DNA of 64,000 bases, taken from positions 62,001-126,000 of the forward strand of contig OW569372.1 of assembly GCA_937625935.1 (NCBI GenBank). Direction: 5' to 3'. This document shows, in pieces, positions 1 through 10,015 of the stretch. A model generated the notes under the pieces. That model saw nothing but the letters and a program-made list of their open reading frames with translations, was not told the DNA's origin and did not search any database. A program made the position numbers and the translations under genes. The DNA comes from Tetramitus jugosus (taxonomy: Eukaryota > Heterolobosea > Eutetramitea > Acrasida > Vahlkampfiidae). Position 1 is the stretch's first letter. Every line of letters starts with the position of its first letter.

Positions 1-783
1 CTGCGAATCGTCATCCTTCATTCCATCACTATGACCGAGCAACATATCATTCATTGTTTGAGATTTTCCACCACCTCCACTGCTGCTACTATTGATACCA
101 GGTGACTCACCGTCTTCATTGTCACTGTTCGATACTCTTTTCGAGAAGGGCAGCGGCGTATGAGATTGAATAGAAGAAGTAGAATAGCTGCGCGGTCGAG
201 AAAGATCCACATTCTTTGAAAAATAATCTTCGTCCAACGGTACAAGACACGGTGCACCACTTGTTCGCTCCTCCAAATCAACCACTCCTCCATCGCTCAT
301 TGATTGACTGTGTCTTCTCCGTGGTTGCTGCTGCTGCTGCGCACTAGTACTGCTACTGCTGTTCGTCGTTGTCGTTTGTTGTTTACTCGATCGTTTCTTC
401 TTCTTGGACTTGGACTCAAACAGTGGATCTACACTCGCAAGTGTCGAAGCTGGAATTCCGACTTGAAATAGCTTTGTCAACAGAGTTTGCTTATACGCTG
501 GCAAAAAGTGAACTTTTGTGTTTTGTCCCTTGATTTGCATCGGAATGGCTCCAAATATCATCTCTCCCAACAGTGTCGTATCATTGACACCGACTTTGGC
601 TGACATGGGTGCAGACATGGACCTTTTCAACACGTGCGCAGCCGATATCGAAGGAGGTATAGGTAACTTTAAATTTTTTGGTGGTTGTGATTGTTGTTGT
701 CCACTCATCGACTTGACAGAGTCCATGTGATTTCCCAATGATAACGAATTATTCATCATGTGATTATTGTGATGAGTAGTGGT

Positions 784-816
<33 letters not shown>

Positions 817-1453
817 CCGAGAAGGATGCTGTGGGTGCAGTAATGGTGCCGATGCAGCATGATGAAGTGACATGTCAACTGATGATGATGGTAATGATGA
901 TTTGTCTTCATGTTGATTCTCATTCATTGAATCACTAGTGTTGGTGCCATTACTATTATTATTATTATTATTATTATTATTTGCTTGTTGTTGTTGTTGT
1001 TGTTGATTGTTTGATTTTGCTCTCATATTGGCATACGCTCTTCTTATCAATGGATCCTTTAATGAATCATACAGAAGCACATTGCCCTTGAGTGAACTGT
1101 CTTGAAACAACTGTTATCATAAAGTGTCAATTACACATCATATTCGATGCACACACAGACAAACAAACAAGTAACGTCAATTAATAATCATGACATACGA
1201 CTATTCTGCATGAACAGATGCGTTCAGGTGGTTGAACAACTGGTTGCAGTATTGGAATTTCATATTGAATATGATCATGTAAATTGTTTTTACCACTCAA
1301 TCGATTCTTTTGATTTTGTGCATTGCTATTATTGTTGTTTTTGTTGTTGGTTTGTGGGTGATGATGATGATGATGAGAGTGTGATGATGAAGATGGTGTG
1401 GTAGGTGTTGTTGTCGTAGTGGAGGAGAATGACTCGGAATGAATATTACCCAT
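1..1453 (-). CDS. FNIP: Folliculin-interacting protein (FNIP) homologue, 5' part
   Basis: Partial: it runs off the left edge of the window. Exon 1 is 1453..1199 and exon 2 is 1110..1 and beyond, with an 88-bp intron (donor GTATGT at 1198, acceptor at 1111). The splice joins CRIV to LFQDSSLKGNVLLYDS, which matches the start of the FNIP N-terminal longin-type domain of human FNIP1 (RLIVYQD...VLFDS). Further on, LLGEMIFGAIPMQIKG matches the FNIP block LGEMMFGSVAMSYKG. FNIP binds folliculin and acts at the lysosome in Rag GTPase/TORC1 nutrient signalling. Long low-complexity inserts (poly-Ser, poly-Asn, poly-Gln) sit between the conserved blocks. The N-terminus MGNIHSES fits the N-myristoylation pattern (Gly2, Ser6). 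Family assignment is good; the remainder of the protein cannot be seen. Confidence 0.82.
784..1010. repeat. Trinucleotide repeats inside FNIP coding sequence
   Basis: There are three in-frame triplet runs: GAT repeats near 786-815 (poly-Ser on the minus strand), ATT repeats near 951-980 (poly-Asn) and TTG repeats near 984-1003 (poly-Gln). They encode linker tracts and do not break the reading frame. Such runs are common in genes of this window and likely vary in length between strains. Confidence 0.8.
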
Positions 1454-1828
1454 CGTTGTGCTGCCTCATCCAACCAAAAGCTTTTTCTCTCGTTTTTTTG
1501 TTCTGTGTGGAAGGGCCGAAAACAGAGAAAAACCATCCAATTCCTTCTTCACCGAGACTGCTATCCTTCCAGTATGCTGCCTGGCTCTATAATTTTCGCC
1601 ACGTCGTTTGTTGGTGGAGAGTCAAAATCAAACTCACATTCTAGTAGCAAGAAATGTTGTTGTTCAGGGTGTCGAAACAACTCATAAAGGATCACGTTTT
1701 TTCCTTAATAGTTTTGGAAATTGCCAAATTAATCATCTGAGCTTCCAAAACTCTCTGTAGCGAAAAGGATCAACGTGCGAAGAAGAATCATTGAAGATTT
1801 TGACTATCTGACAAGAAACTAATTATTG
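1454..1828. other. Divergent intergenic region
   Basis: This 375-bp gap lies between the ATG of the FNIP gene (minus) and the ATG of the next gene (plus). Short open frames here are not supported by family resemblance. It presumably holds both promoters; I see no recognisable element. Confidence 0.4.
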
Positions 1829-3816
1829 ATGTTCGGTCTGGTTGATACTAATGTCAAAATAGGTGACCACGTTTGGATTACGAGAGATCAAAAGGACTTG
1901 TTAGCTCTGGTGGAGTCTGTGAGCCAAGACGGAGGAGAATACACAGTTCTTATCAATACGCAAGATACATCTCTGTTCAATTGTATCCATGAAGAAGCAG
2001 TGGTGACTCAAGTCACTCCGTATCACATTAAGCACAATCATATTAACGGAGATGAGCGAAGCAATGAGGCGACAGGATGGTTTAATTGGATTGAGGAACG
2101 AGAAGCAAAAGACAAAAATATTGATGAGTACTTTGAAAACTTATCAGTCATATACAAGTCATCTTTACCAGTAGGTCTGTCATCACCTAGTAGTTTCTTA
2201 ACTGTTGAGGGAGAAGTAAACTATCTACCTTCGGAGGGAGGTTCATTGTTAGATAATAAATCAAAGGATGAGACTGTAAGCGATGGAAAGGATTCCAATG
2301 AGAGTATCTCCATTGATCAAGAAACCGTTATCGAGGAGAGAGATTGCACACAGGAGACAATGCAAGTTGAATCGGGACCTCCAACGACTTCTCCTTCTCG
2401 TTTTGTTGGTGATGCAAGAGCGTTGAAGAAGACTCTGCTCGATATGTATGTCTATTTATTCTTTTGAACTAACAGATAGACAAAGATTAACACATTCACA
2501 GAGAAGAGAGCAATATACCACTGAGTAGGGCCATTATTTCAGCGATTTCAAAAGCATTAGAGGGAACGTTGTTGTATTCTTTTGAACATTTGGAAGATTT
2601 CGTTGAAGATAGTATGAACTTCCTCCAAACACACTACTGCAAGATTAACCCTCTAGAACAATGTCAGAACTTCTGTGTATGTCTCTTACGCATCTTGAGG
2701 AATATCATCGAGGGAGTAACGGATCTCGACCTTCAAAAGTTGAAGAATTGTTTTCGAGTGTATGATATTTTAAATGTATTCCACTCAGTTATTCGATACA
2801 CCCACTCTCCGAACTCAAAGATTGAAATTGAAGTACTAGAACTTGTTACCTCGATTCTGCATAAATGTTGTCGAGATAATAGAGAAATATCATCCCTTTT
2901 GTTGCACACAAATGATGGAATTACTTTTTGGAGCATGATATCGAGCTATGGACACCTGTTGACCCGTTTGAGTAGTGCCAACAACAATGCCCTACTCCCA
3001 ACTTTAAATAATTTGGCGGGTCTGATTTATCACATGTTTGACTGTCATTCGATTGAGATTAGAGAAGATGTTTCCTTATGTTTCACTTGCCGAAAGAAGA
3101 GTAAGTCCCTCATGAAGAGCATCACCCACCGACTACAAATAAGTAACAGGAGAAAGAAAAGCAAGGAATACAGCAACTTGAATGTACTGAAGAAGGAATT
3201 AATAACTGAGTTACCCGAACTACTAGAAAGTGCTGTTTCAATCCATAGTTCTCCAATAGTCGTTCGGTTGATACGACGGGCATATCTCATCGTAGGTACA
3301 GTCTTGGACTTGACCAATACAATGATCGAAATGGTGATTCAAGTGAAATCCAGAGACGTAGAGTATGCTGAAAATGTACTCTATTCGTTGAATTCACTGA
3401 GCTCAGTCGACAGCGGCATCATTCAATTGGCAATACGACACTTTATCGTCAAATCACTGAAAAAGATTGCTCACACTTGTCTGACAGAGAACAAATTAGA
3501 GGAATGCAAGAGTTTAATTCTGTTGATTCTTCAGTTGTCCCATGTACACAATGGATTTAAACGAAGGGTACAAGAAGACATGTCAGATTTGCTTGCAGTT
3601 AAATCTGAGCTTGACACATCGTACATTCTGGCCAACCAGAGACAAACGAGTGATTTCTTGAATAGAGTAATGTCTCTCCACGCATCTCAACTATCCTTGG
3701 TCGAACCGCCTACCCATACCAAGAGTAATGATAGAGATTCTGGTGTCTATGATGGCACACTGGAATTAGAGAGCTATGATATCAACGATGAATCAACGTC
3801 CTGCAAAGAGTCATAG
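1829..3816 (+). CDS. Hypothetical protein, 644 aa, helical C-terminal region
   Basis: Exon 1 is 1829..2445 and exon 2 is 2502..3816, with a 56-bp intron (donor GTATGT at 2446, acceptor ending 2501). The ATG at 1829 is the first in frame. The N-terminal 65 residues (VKIGDHVWITRDQKDLLALV and following) look like a small beta-barrel of the kind at the front of myosins (VWV...DG..), but this is weak. An acidic, Ser-rich linker follows. The large exon encodes mostly hydrophobic alpha-helical sequence with Leu/Ile-rich pairs, consistent with an armadillo-like or HEAT-like solenoid, then a polar tail. I recognise no family. It is divergent from FNIP and convergent with the KCTD-type gene. The gene model is well supported by the intron join; the function is unknown. 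Confidence 0.7.
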
Positions 3817-3880
3817 AGCGATGGTTTCAACGATTCACAATCAAAGATGTCCATCTCGTGAAACGAAAGCAAAACCGCTC

Positions 3881-4984
3881 TCATTCTTCAGTTGAAACAA
3901 TCTCCACAGCATCTCCTATTCTTCCGAGCACTATCATTGGAGTGAGTGCTCCTGTACAATTACAGATCGCCTGGTAACCTCCATACGGTGTAACAAACGT
4001 CAGTAGGTGATTTTCACTGTCATAAGTCGCTCTAACCTTATCGCCAGACTTAAACTTTTGGCTCATGATGCCTGGTAAGAGATTACTCCTGCCTGATCCC
4101 ACATAACTATTCACAGGGATACTGTTCAATGTGTATACAGTTATAATAAAGCTATCTGGAGTACTCATGGACCATCTGGCATTTACACATTGTTGTTTGG
4201 AGGCAAAACCAATGCCAATAAACGAATCTTTTGAACCGTTGGGGAACAAGGTGACCTCGAATGTCATTCTTTTCCTAGTTTCACAATTTATAAACAAAGT
4301 ATTCGTTGGTTGACTAGCAGTGGCTCTAAATCCATCAAACACAACGCCATCTTCAACACTTGTTCGATCAAAGCCAAACTTTGTCTTAAAGAAATGAAAC
4401 ATGGAAGCAATCTGATAATAATCCACTTCTTGTGCAATCGCAGCCTTTTCATTCTCCTTCAACGACTCAATATCCTTGCTCACATCCGCACCTCTCAAAT
4501 GATTCAAAATGAATCGGAAGAATGTCGGATCACGATCCACAAAAATCTCTCCATCTTCATCCGGTGACGTATCAAAATGCTCACTCAACAAGCAACTGAA
4601 ATAAGTATCTTGCTCATTTCTCAAAGTATCCACAGTTGTCATGAACAACATTCCTCCAATATTCAACTTTACTTTTTGATTCCTGCCGCCAATCCTTGTC
4701 GTAGACCGGTGCAACTTTTCAGTGATCTGATCCAATTGTTTCTGACGCGTCTGGAGCTCTTCTTCACCTCGACGCAACTTTTCTTCGGTCAACATTTTTT
4801 GTTGCTCGAATGCAAACTCTTTCTCTTCCAATTCTTTGACTCTTGCTTCCAAATTGACTCCTTTGGTTGCATTTTGGGATTCAAGTTGTTTGAATTCATT
4901 AATGATACTTAGAAAATGTTCGAGTTGGTGTTGATTGTGAGATACGACAGCGTTGGTCAGTGAAACAATCTTGTCGTTCATCAT
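3881..4984 (-). CDS. BTB/POZ (KCTD-type) protein with coiled coil and SPRY-like C-terminus
   Basis: A single exon of 367 aa; two adjacent ATGs start it. Residues 1-100 are a coiled coil rich in Glu/Lys/Gln. Residues about 104-200 are a T1-type BTB (potassium-channel tetramerisation) domain: VKLNIGGMLFMTTVDTLRN, then DEDGEIFVDRDPTFFRFILN and an HLRG motif. The C-terminal 150 residues resemble a SPRY-like beta sandwich. KCTD proteins often oligomerise and act as adaptors for cullin-3 ubiquitin ligases; that role is inferred from the family and not shown by the sequence. A degenerate copy of its last codons lies near 6325-6410. Confidence 0.8.
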   Translation of the reverse strand: MMNDKIVSLTNAVVSHNQHQLEHFLSIINEFKQLESQNATKGVNLEARVKELEEKEFAFEQQKMLTEEKLRRGEEELQTRQKQLDQITEKLHRSTTRIGGRNQKVKLNIGGMLFMTTVDTLRNEQDTYFSCLLSEHFDTSPDEDGEIFVDRDPTFFRFILNHLRGADVSKDIESLKENEKAAIAQEVDYYQIASMFHFFKTKFGFDRTSVEDGVVFDGFRATASQPTNTLFINCETRKRMTFEVTLFPNGSKDSFIGIGFASKQQCVNARWSMSTPDSFIITVYTLNSIPVNSYVGSGRSNLLPGIMSQKFKSGDKVRATYDSENHLLTFVTPYGGYQAICNCTGALTPMIVLGRIGDAVEIVSTEE

Positions 4985-5414
4985 TCGCGTGAGTGTGACT
5001 GTTGTGACTGTTTGTTGTGACGGTTATGTTTTTTGCTGGCTTGCTTGTGACATCTTGCCTTCAGGCGTCAAAACTCCGGTGCTAAGAATACATGAGCGCT
5101 TGGTTTCTGCAGATCATTTTCTATTTATTCTTGTGTCAATTACTTTTGCAGCTTGGTTGGTTCCAATTGTTACCTGTTGGATCCATGATGCTTATGAGAT
5201 TGAGTCGGTTGGTGGCTCTTAACTCCAGTTCTGTGTATGTGACCTTCACCTTGAAACATCCGACTCGATTTCGAGTTTAACTCTATATCTTAAAAACGTT
5301 TCAAAAGGTTCTTCAAAAATACATGAATGTTTATTGTCATGTTAATAATGTCAGGACAACTCATAATTTTCGAAGTACGTAACCAACTACGCAACCATCT
5401 ACTGAGATATCCCG
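4985..5414. other. Intergenic region without recognised gene
   Basis: This 430-bp gap lies upstream of the KCTD-type gene and downstream of the small hypothetical gene on the same strand. Small open frames on the plus strand have no family resemblance. I see no RNA gene or repeat. Confidence 0.35.
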
Positions 5415-5969
5415 TTAATCGATTTCAATTCGAAGATATTCGCCAACCTTCTTACCTTTGTGAGTAACGGAAATCAATTCTTGGCTCAGACTTCCATCTA
5501 AATAGGCACTTCTCAATGCTTGAACTCTTTGCTTTGAGACGAAGGTAAATTCAGTGGGAGCAATATTATTCCATTGACTGGTTGATGGCGCAACCCTTTC
5601 GATAACAGTCTTGGGTAACAGTTTACCTCCAACTTGGTCACGCACGCAGTGTTCATGATCTCTATCTGCCTGAATGATCAAAATTACATTCTGAGCATCC
5701 TCCTTAATTGAATGGTCTCTGGCCTCGATCTCATTGTCAGTTGCATCCTCATCCTCATCTGCCCCATCCAGTAATGTTTCGATAAGTTTTGGACTGGGTA
5801 CTTTAACTTCAATACCGCTTCTTGCCCACTCATTCTTTGCACTTCCCAATCTTCTTCCGAGTGGTCCAGAACCTGAAGAATGTCCAACTTTTACTGGGTA
5901 TCCTTCTTCTTTACCAATCTTTATTAGCACTGGAACATAGTATGAATAGATGTAGTCTTCTTTAGCCAT
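5415..5969 (-). CDS. Hypothetical protein, 184 aa
   Basis: A single exon starting at ATG 5969. The N-terminal half carries a basic, Gly-rich stretch (VKVGHSSGSGPLGRRLGSAK) after a Tyr-rich start. The middle is acidic (DGADEDEDATDNEIE), and the C-terminal half looks like an alpha/beta domain. No membrane segment or signal peptide is seen. I do not recognise the family. A GIY-YIG-like fold was considered because of the N-terminal YIYSYYVPVL/KVG pattern, but no catalytic set can be assigned. Confidence 0.6.
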   Translation of the reverse strand: MAKEDYIYSYYVPVLIKIGKEEGYPVKVGHSSGSGPLGRRLGSAKNEWARSGIEVKVPSPKLIETLLDGADEDEDATDNEIEARDHSIKEDAQNVILIIQADRDHEHCVRDQVGGKLLPKTVIERVAPSTSQWNNIAPTEFTFVSKQRVQALRSAYLDGSLSQELISVTHKGKKVGEYLRIEID

Positions 5970-6539
5970 AGTCTTCTGAAATGTTGTGATGTTGTTGTTA
6001 GAGTATGTTTTGAGTGGTGATGGTGTTTTGCTCAGAATTTATTTACAATTTCCTTGTCAAACTGCCCGACGTGAGGGACTTGGTGTTGGTCAACTGACAA
6101 TGGGACGCATCACCCGTCACAATAAATGTCGGAAATCCAGTCCTTTGGAGATGTGTTGGATACCTGAACATCCGCGGACTTTAATCCACAATCCTCTTGA
6201 GAATGAACTTGTTCACCTATCTGTCAGGACACTATCAACGAAAGGATCTTAAATCATCCATAGATCTCTGTAGTTGCCTATCCTACTGAGTAGGACTCGA
6301 TCTTAAACGATCTACAGCCCAATTTCATCCGTTGGTTGAGACAATTTCCAAACTATCATGTTTTCCTCCAAGTACTATCATCGGAGTGAAGTGTAACTAT
6401 CTTCCTTCAAAAGTCACAACTCAAGATACAATCAGATTCCCGCCACGGAGTTTATCCTCAACAACCCAAAAAAAAATTCCACACAAATAACCGCGAAATT
6501 GCGATCTCTCCAACAACGAACAACAAAAACCTCAAACAA
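5970..6539. other. Intergenic region holding the KCTD relic
   Basis: This 570-bp gap separates two divergent genes. It holds the relic at 6325-6410 and nested inverted repeats at about 6270-6318 (CTGTAG...TCCTAC-TGA-GTAGGA...CTACAG). The remainder shows nothing recognisable. Confidence 0.4.
6325..6410 (-). pseudogene. Relic of a KCTD-like gene (C-terminal fragment)
   Basis: Read on the minus strand, this stretch encodes FTPMIVLGGKHDSLEIVST, followed by two codons and a stop. It aligns with the C-terminus of the intact KCTD-type gene at 3881-4984 (LTPMIVLGRIGDAVEIVST, then two codons and a stop). DNA similarity extends a little upstream, but an in-frame TAG and a short deletion break the frame there. 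I see no BTB domain in the next 150 bp. It is either a decayed duplicate or, less likely, a last exon whose upstream exons I failed to find. Confidence 0.65.
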
Positions 6540-7964
6540 ATGTTATCTCTCATGATTGAATCACTATTTCTCATTGCTCAATCATTCTTCAAAAGCTTCG
6601 TCACTGTTCTCTTTATCATCACAGCACTCTCCATATGCGGACTATTTGCCACTCTACTCTTCTTATTGTTGAGGAAGGGTGAGTCCACTGTGATTCGATC
6701 ACCAGGTGGTAGTAAATTTATTTTGAAAGAGGATGGTACTGTGACCTCTGCCTCTCCATCTACTACTTCAACAAGCAAAAAATCAACGACGTCGTCGTCG
6801 TTGAATCATCAACGTCGAAATCGAGCACATTCTTCATCAACAACATCAGATGGTAGTGCCGCAACAACGATAAAGGACAGTGGTGAATGTCAATGGTTAA
6901 ACTTTATAGTCAAGAGAGCAATGGCTCATTTCATTTTTAAGCACACTGCACTCATCAAACAACAATTGTTGTCTCAGTTGAACAAGGAACTTCATTTGCC
7001 TGATGTGGTGGGTGATATTGATATTATTGATTTGAATTTTGGATCGAATACTCCATCGTTTTATTCGATTCGTGCATCGGAAGATGTCAATGGAGGTGGT
7101 GGAATGCTCGTTGATATTGATCTAGAGTTTGAAGATCCTGATATGAAGGTTCATTTAGGTACGGATGTCTACATTAATTTTCCAGTCAAGAAATTTGCAT
7201 CGTTGCCCGTGCAATTCGTGCTACAAGACATTTATTTCCACGCAAAGATTCGCATTTTCATCTCTGAAGATTTCTCTGAGGTGAGAGTATCATTGTTGGA
7301 GGAACCGGATTTTGACATGGTATTTTCGAATGAGATTGGCTCACGAAGAAAAATTAAAAACTTGCCATGGATCACCGATCTGATCAATCGAGCCATCTAT
7401 CAAGCGGTGAGCAAGTTTTTCTTGGCGCCAAAATTCCTCTCATTCAAGTTGCCACCTATTGTTTTGTTCAGTGAGAAGCGTGATGATCAGATTCAAGTCG
7501 TTACCAAGCCAGATGTCGTCTCGCAAATGAATGCAAACACTGCAGCCATACTGTTGAAGAACAAGCGAAGAAGAAATGCAGCCAAGGATCGTATTGCCGA
7601 TGCATATGAATCCAATGAGAGCAGCAGTAGCAGTGATGATGGTGAAGATGGTGGTGAGTACGATGACAACAATGACGAGTACGCTGGAAATTTAGCAGGT
7701 GGTGCTGTTGGTGAGAACTTGGACGGTGCATGGAATGATTATGGTGGTTCATCTGACGACGATGGTGACAATCACAATTTGTCTGACACGACGGCAGACG
7801 AGTTGGATCGTGAACAGATTCAAAGACTTGCTCGCCAATTGAGACAACGAAAGCTCGTGGCAGCAGCAAAGAGAAGAGCAGACTTGGACGAAGAATTCTT
7901 GGACTTTTTGCAATCCAAGGAAGCGAGCGATTTTCAAGCAAAACGACAGAAAAAGTACAAGTAA
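6540..7964 (+). CDS. MMM1: MMM1-like SMP-domain lipid-transfer protein of the ER membrane
   Basis: A single exon of 474 aa with ATG at 6540. Residues about 14-46 form one membrane span. A Ser/Thr-rich linker leads to an SMP domain at about 118-312: it begins with WLNFIVKRAMAHF, has TDVYINFPVKKFASLPV (compare LLNYP...FAVLPV of MMM1) and ends with IGSRRKIKNLPWITDL and FKLP, matching the GSR-L-D-P-I pattern of MMM1. SMP domains move lipids between membranes; MMM1 is the ER subunit of the ERMES tether to mitochondria. The C-terminal 150 residues are a strongly acidic Ser/Asp/Gly tract followed by a basic helix (RQLRQRKLVAAAKRR), which fungal MMM1 lacks. Another SMP family (TEX2, NVJ2) is possible but fits less well. 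Confidence 0.7.
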   Translation: MLSLMIESLFLIAQSFFKSFVTVLFIITALSICGLFATLLFLLLRKGESTVIRSPGGSKFILKEDGTVTSASPSTTSTSKKSTTSSSLNHQRRNRAHSSSTTSDGSAATTIKDSGECQWLNFIVKRAMAHFIFKHTALIKQQLLSQLNKELHLPDVVGDIDIIDLNFGSNTPSFYSIRASEDVNGGGGMLVDIDLEFEDPDMKVHLGTDVYINFPVKKFASLPVQFVLQDIYFHAKIRIFISEDFSEVRVSLLEEPDFDMVFSNEIGSRRKIKNLPWITDLINRAIYQAVSKFFLAPKFLSFKLPPIVLFSEKRDDQIQVVTKPDVVSQMNANTAAILLKNKRRRNAAKDRIADAYESNESSSSSDDGEDGGEYDDNNDEYAGNLAGGAVGENLDGAWNDYGGSSDDDGDNHNLSDTTADELDREQIQRLARQLRQRKLVAAAKRRADLDEEFLDFLQSKEASDFQAKRQKKYK

Positions 7965-8249
7965 ACATTTGTTCATTGCATGTAACACACAATAGATTGA
8001 TCTATTGACAACACACACAATTGCATCATGAAATATTGCTCAAAAACTTTGTGTGTGTGAACAAAAAAAATTTTATAGAGTATTATGGTGTGTTGATCGA
8101 TCAAACCGATCATAATGAGGTTTTTTGTTGTTGTTGATGACGATCATGACAAATACGTTTCTCCTTGCGTAAAGTAATACAGTCATGATTCATCTTCTGA
8201 TATTGTTGTGATTGTTGTTATTGTTGGTATGCTGTTGTGATAGTTCTTA

Positions 8250-8630
8250 TTATTGTGAGTCATCAGATGATTGTTGATCACTGGATAATTGTAAAGTTTG
8301 CAAAATCTTTTCAATTTGTTCGCCATAACCCTGCTCCAACGCTTCCAACTTTTTCGCTTGTTGATTCATTTTTCTGTTGTGTCTCTGCAGTTGAACTTCA
8401 AGTTTCTTCTTTTCTTCCATGATTGATGCAACTTCTTGTTCCATTTGACTCAATCTGTTTTGACTGCTCTCATACTTTTCAACAATTGTTTGTACGTGTT
8501 CATTGGTGTGATTAATGTTTTTGGAGATGACTCTTGCAGTGTTGTAAATGTCACTTCTGAGAGTGTAGGCAAAGAATCCAGAGGCACCGACAACGCCAAC
8601 TAGAAATGATGTGAAAGGAGTGAAGCCCAT
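8250..8630 (-). CDS. Small membrane-anchored coiled-coil protein, 126 aa
   Basis: A single exon with ATG at 8630. Residues about 6-24 are a hydrophobic, Gly/Ala-rich span; residues 35-110 form a continuous polar coiled coil ending in a Ser/Asp/Gln-rich tail. There is no cleavable signal after the span, so it is probably a signal anchor, or a mitochondrial inner-membrane anchor. The plan recalls small mitochondrial organising proteins, but I cannot name a family. It is divergent from RPS15 with 400 bp between starts. Confidence 0.65.
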   Translation of the reverse strand: MGFTPFTSFLVGVVGASGFFAYTLRSDIYNTARVISKNINHTNEHVQTIVEKYESSQNRLSQMEQEVASIMEEKKKLEVQLQRHNRKMNQQAKKLEALEQGYGEQIEKILQTLQLSSDQQSSDDSQ

Positions 8631-9030
8631 GATGATTATGATCTTGGTGATTGGTTAATATTCAAGTGAATGTTGTTGTTTGTGGGTGGATAATTTTTTT
8701 TTCGTGATTGTGTCGGATGGAGGGAAAAAGTTTTTTATTTCGGCGCTTGGGTGAGAAAATGGTTCTTGTCTGTCGTAGGCTAGAACGAGCATGATCTCTT
8801 CACATGACCGATAATGAGAATCAGAGACATTGTAGATCACATCTGACAAAGGGATCAAGGTGGAAATGCTTGTTCTAATAATTGCTCATTGCTTGCTGGT
8901 GAAAAAATTGTCTGAGCGGGGAAACGTTCAAGCTGGACATTGAACAATTCGTTGAACATATTGGTCAACTAGAGGAATTTTGTGAAAAAAAACAAAAAAA
9001 CAAAGCAAAAAAACAAGTCACATCGTCATA
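8631..9030. other. Divergent intergenic region upstream of RPS15
   Basis: This 400-bp gap has an A-rich run just before the RPS15 ATG and a T-rich run near 8695. It presumably carries a strong ribosomal-protein promoter. No defined motif is recognised. Confidence 0.35.
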
Positions 9031-9483
9031 ATGAGCAACCTTTCAACATCCGCTATCGAAAAGAGACAAAGAGCCAAGTTCAAGAAGTTCCTCTTCCAAG
9101 GAAAGGAAATTGAAGACCTTTTGAAGTTGAAGAATGAAGAACTTGCACAAATCGTCACCTCTAGAGCACGTAGACGTTTCAACAGAGGTTTGCCAAAGAC
9201 TTCCATCAATCTGATCAAGAAGCTCAGAAAGGCAAAGAAGGAGACCCCTTATGGTGAAAAGCCAGCTACCATCAAGACTCACTTGAGAAGCATGATCATC
9301 GTCCCTGAAATGATCGACTCTGTTGTCGGTGTTTACAATGGTCAAACTTTCGTTACTGTTGAAATTAAGCCAGATATGATTGGCCACCAATTGGGCGAAT
9401 TCTCCTTGACATACAAGCCTGTTAAGCATGGTAGACCAGGTATTGGTGCCACCTCTTCCTCCAAGTTCGTTCCATTGAAGTAA
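9031..9483 (+). CDS. RPS15: 40S ribosomal protein uS19 (RPS15)
   Basis: A single exon of 150 aa, close to the usual 145 aa. Conserved blocks are RRRFNRGL, then [47 protein letters not shown], and the C-terminal [19 protein letters not shown] typical of eukaryotic uS19. The protein sits in the head of the small ribosomal subunit near the decoding site. The ATG at 9031 is preceded by a long A-rich leader. Its stop codon is only 26 bp from the stop of the convergent gene. Confidence 0.98.
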   Translation: MSNLSTSAIEKRQRAKFKKFLFQGKEIEDLLKLKNEELAQIVTSRARRRFNRGLPKTSINLIKKLRKAKKETPYGEKPATIKTHLRSMIIVPEMIDSVVGVYNGQTFVTVEIKPDMIGHQLGEFSLTYKPVKHGRPGIGATSSSKFVPLK

Positions 9484-9509
9484 ACTTTCAACTTGCTGGT
9501 TTTTTCCTG

Positions 9510-9848
9510 TTAGTTTAGTTGTTTTATTCTTTTTGTGTGGTGATTCGTCGCTGATGATGGCCCAAGCGGTTGAGGTCGTTGATAATCAAAGATTTGTGTG
9601 TTGGGACTGTTCTTCCAATTCCTATAATACACTTTGTAGTAAAAGCCAATACATAGCAGGGCAGCAACAACGCTGGACCATTTGACGAACTTGCGTATCA
9701 TGTTGACAAACGAGAGAAACCATGACTGTTTGCGTCTTTGCTTTGTTCGCTCCTTGTCCTCTTGTTTCTCTCCTGTTCTAATACGATACAGTGCTCTGGA
9801 TGGATCATCTTGAGTTGGTGATTGGGAACGACCATTGGAGTTCGACAT
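9510..9848 (-). CDS. Small single-span membrane protein, 112 aa
   Basis: I start it at ATG 9848 (MSNSNGRSQSPTQDD); the frame is open upstream but only with a non-ATG codon. A polar, basic N-terminal half (KEDKERTKQ-like charge) is followed by one hydrophobic span (SSVVAALLCIGFYYKVYY) at about residues 57-75 and a 35-residue tail. It is probably type II or internally anchored. The family is not recognised. It shares a 167-bp divergent promoter region with the CS/Sel1 protein, which also ends in a membrane span. Confidence 0.55.
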   Translation of the reverse strand: MSNSNGRSQSPTQDDPSRALYRIRTGEKQEDKERTKQRRKQSWFLSFVNMIRKFVKWSSVVAALLCIGFYYKVYYRNWKNSPNTQIFDYQRPQPLGPSSATNHHTKRIKQLN

Positions 9849-10015
9849 GAGACAAAAGGTTTTTAGGCTAAAAGAACAAAGATCAACCAAATGCAAGAAA
9901 TTGTTGGTGCCAAAACACAAAATCTTTCAGCGACTCGAAAAAAAAACCAAACACATACCACTGTAACACCACAAAGCCTTTATATTTTGTATTATTAACA
10001 CGACGAAAAAAAACA

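Noticed and set aside
784-1010. Short regularly spaced repeats as a CRISPR array or satellite
   Set aside because: They are plain trinucleotide runs coding for Ser, Asn and Gln tracts; there are no unique spacers.
5986-6252. An 88-codon plus-strand open frame
   Set aside because: No resemblance to any family, no A-rich leader, and it lies in a gap with a decayed gene.
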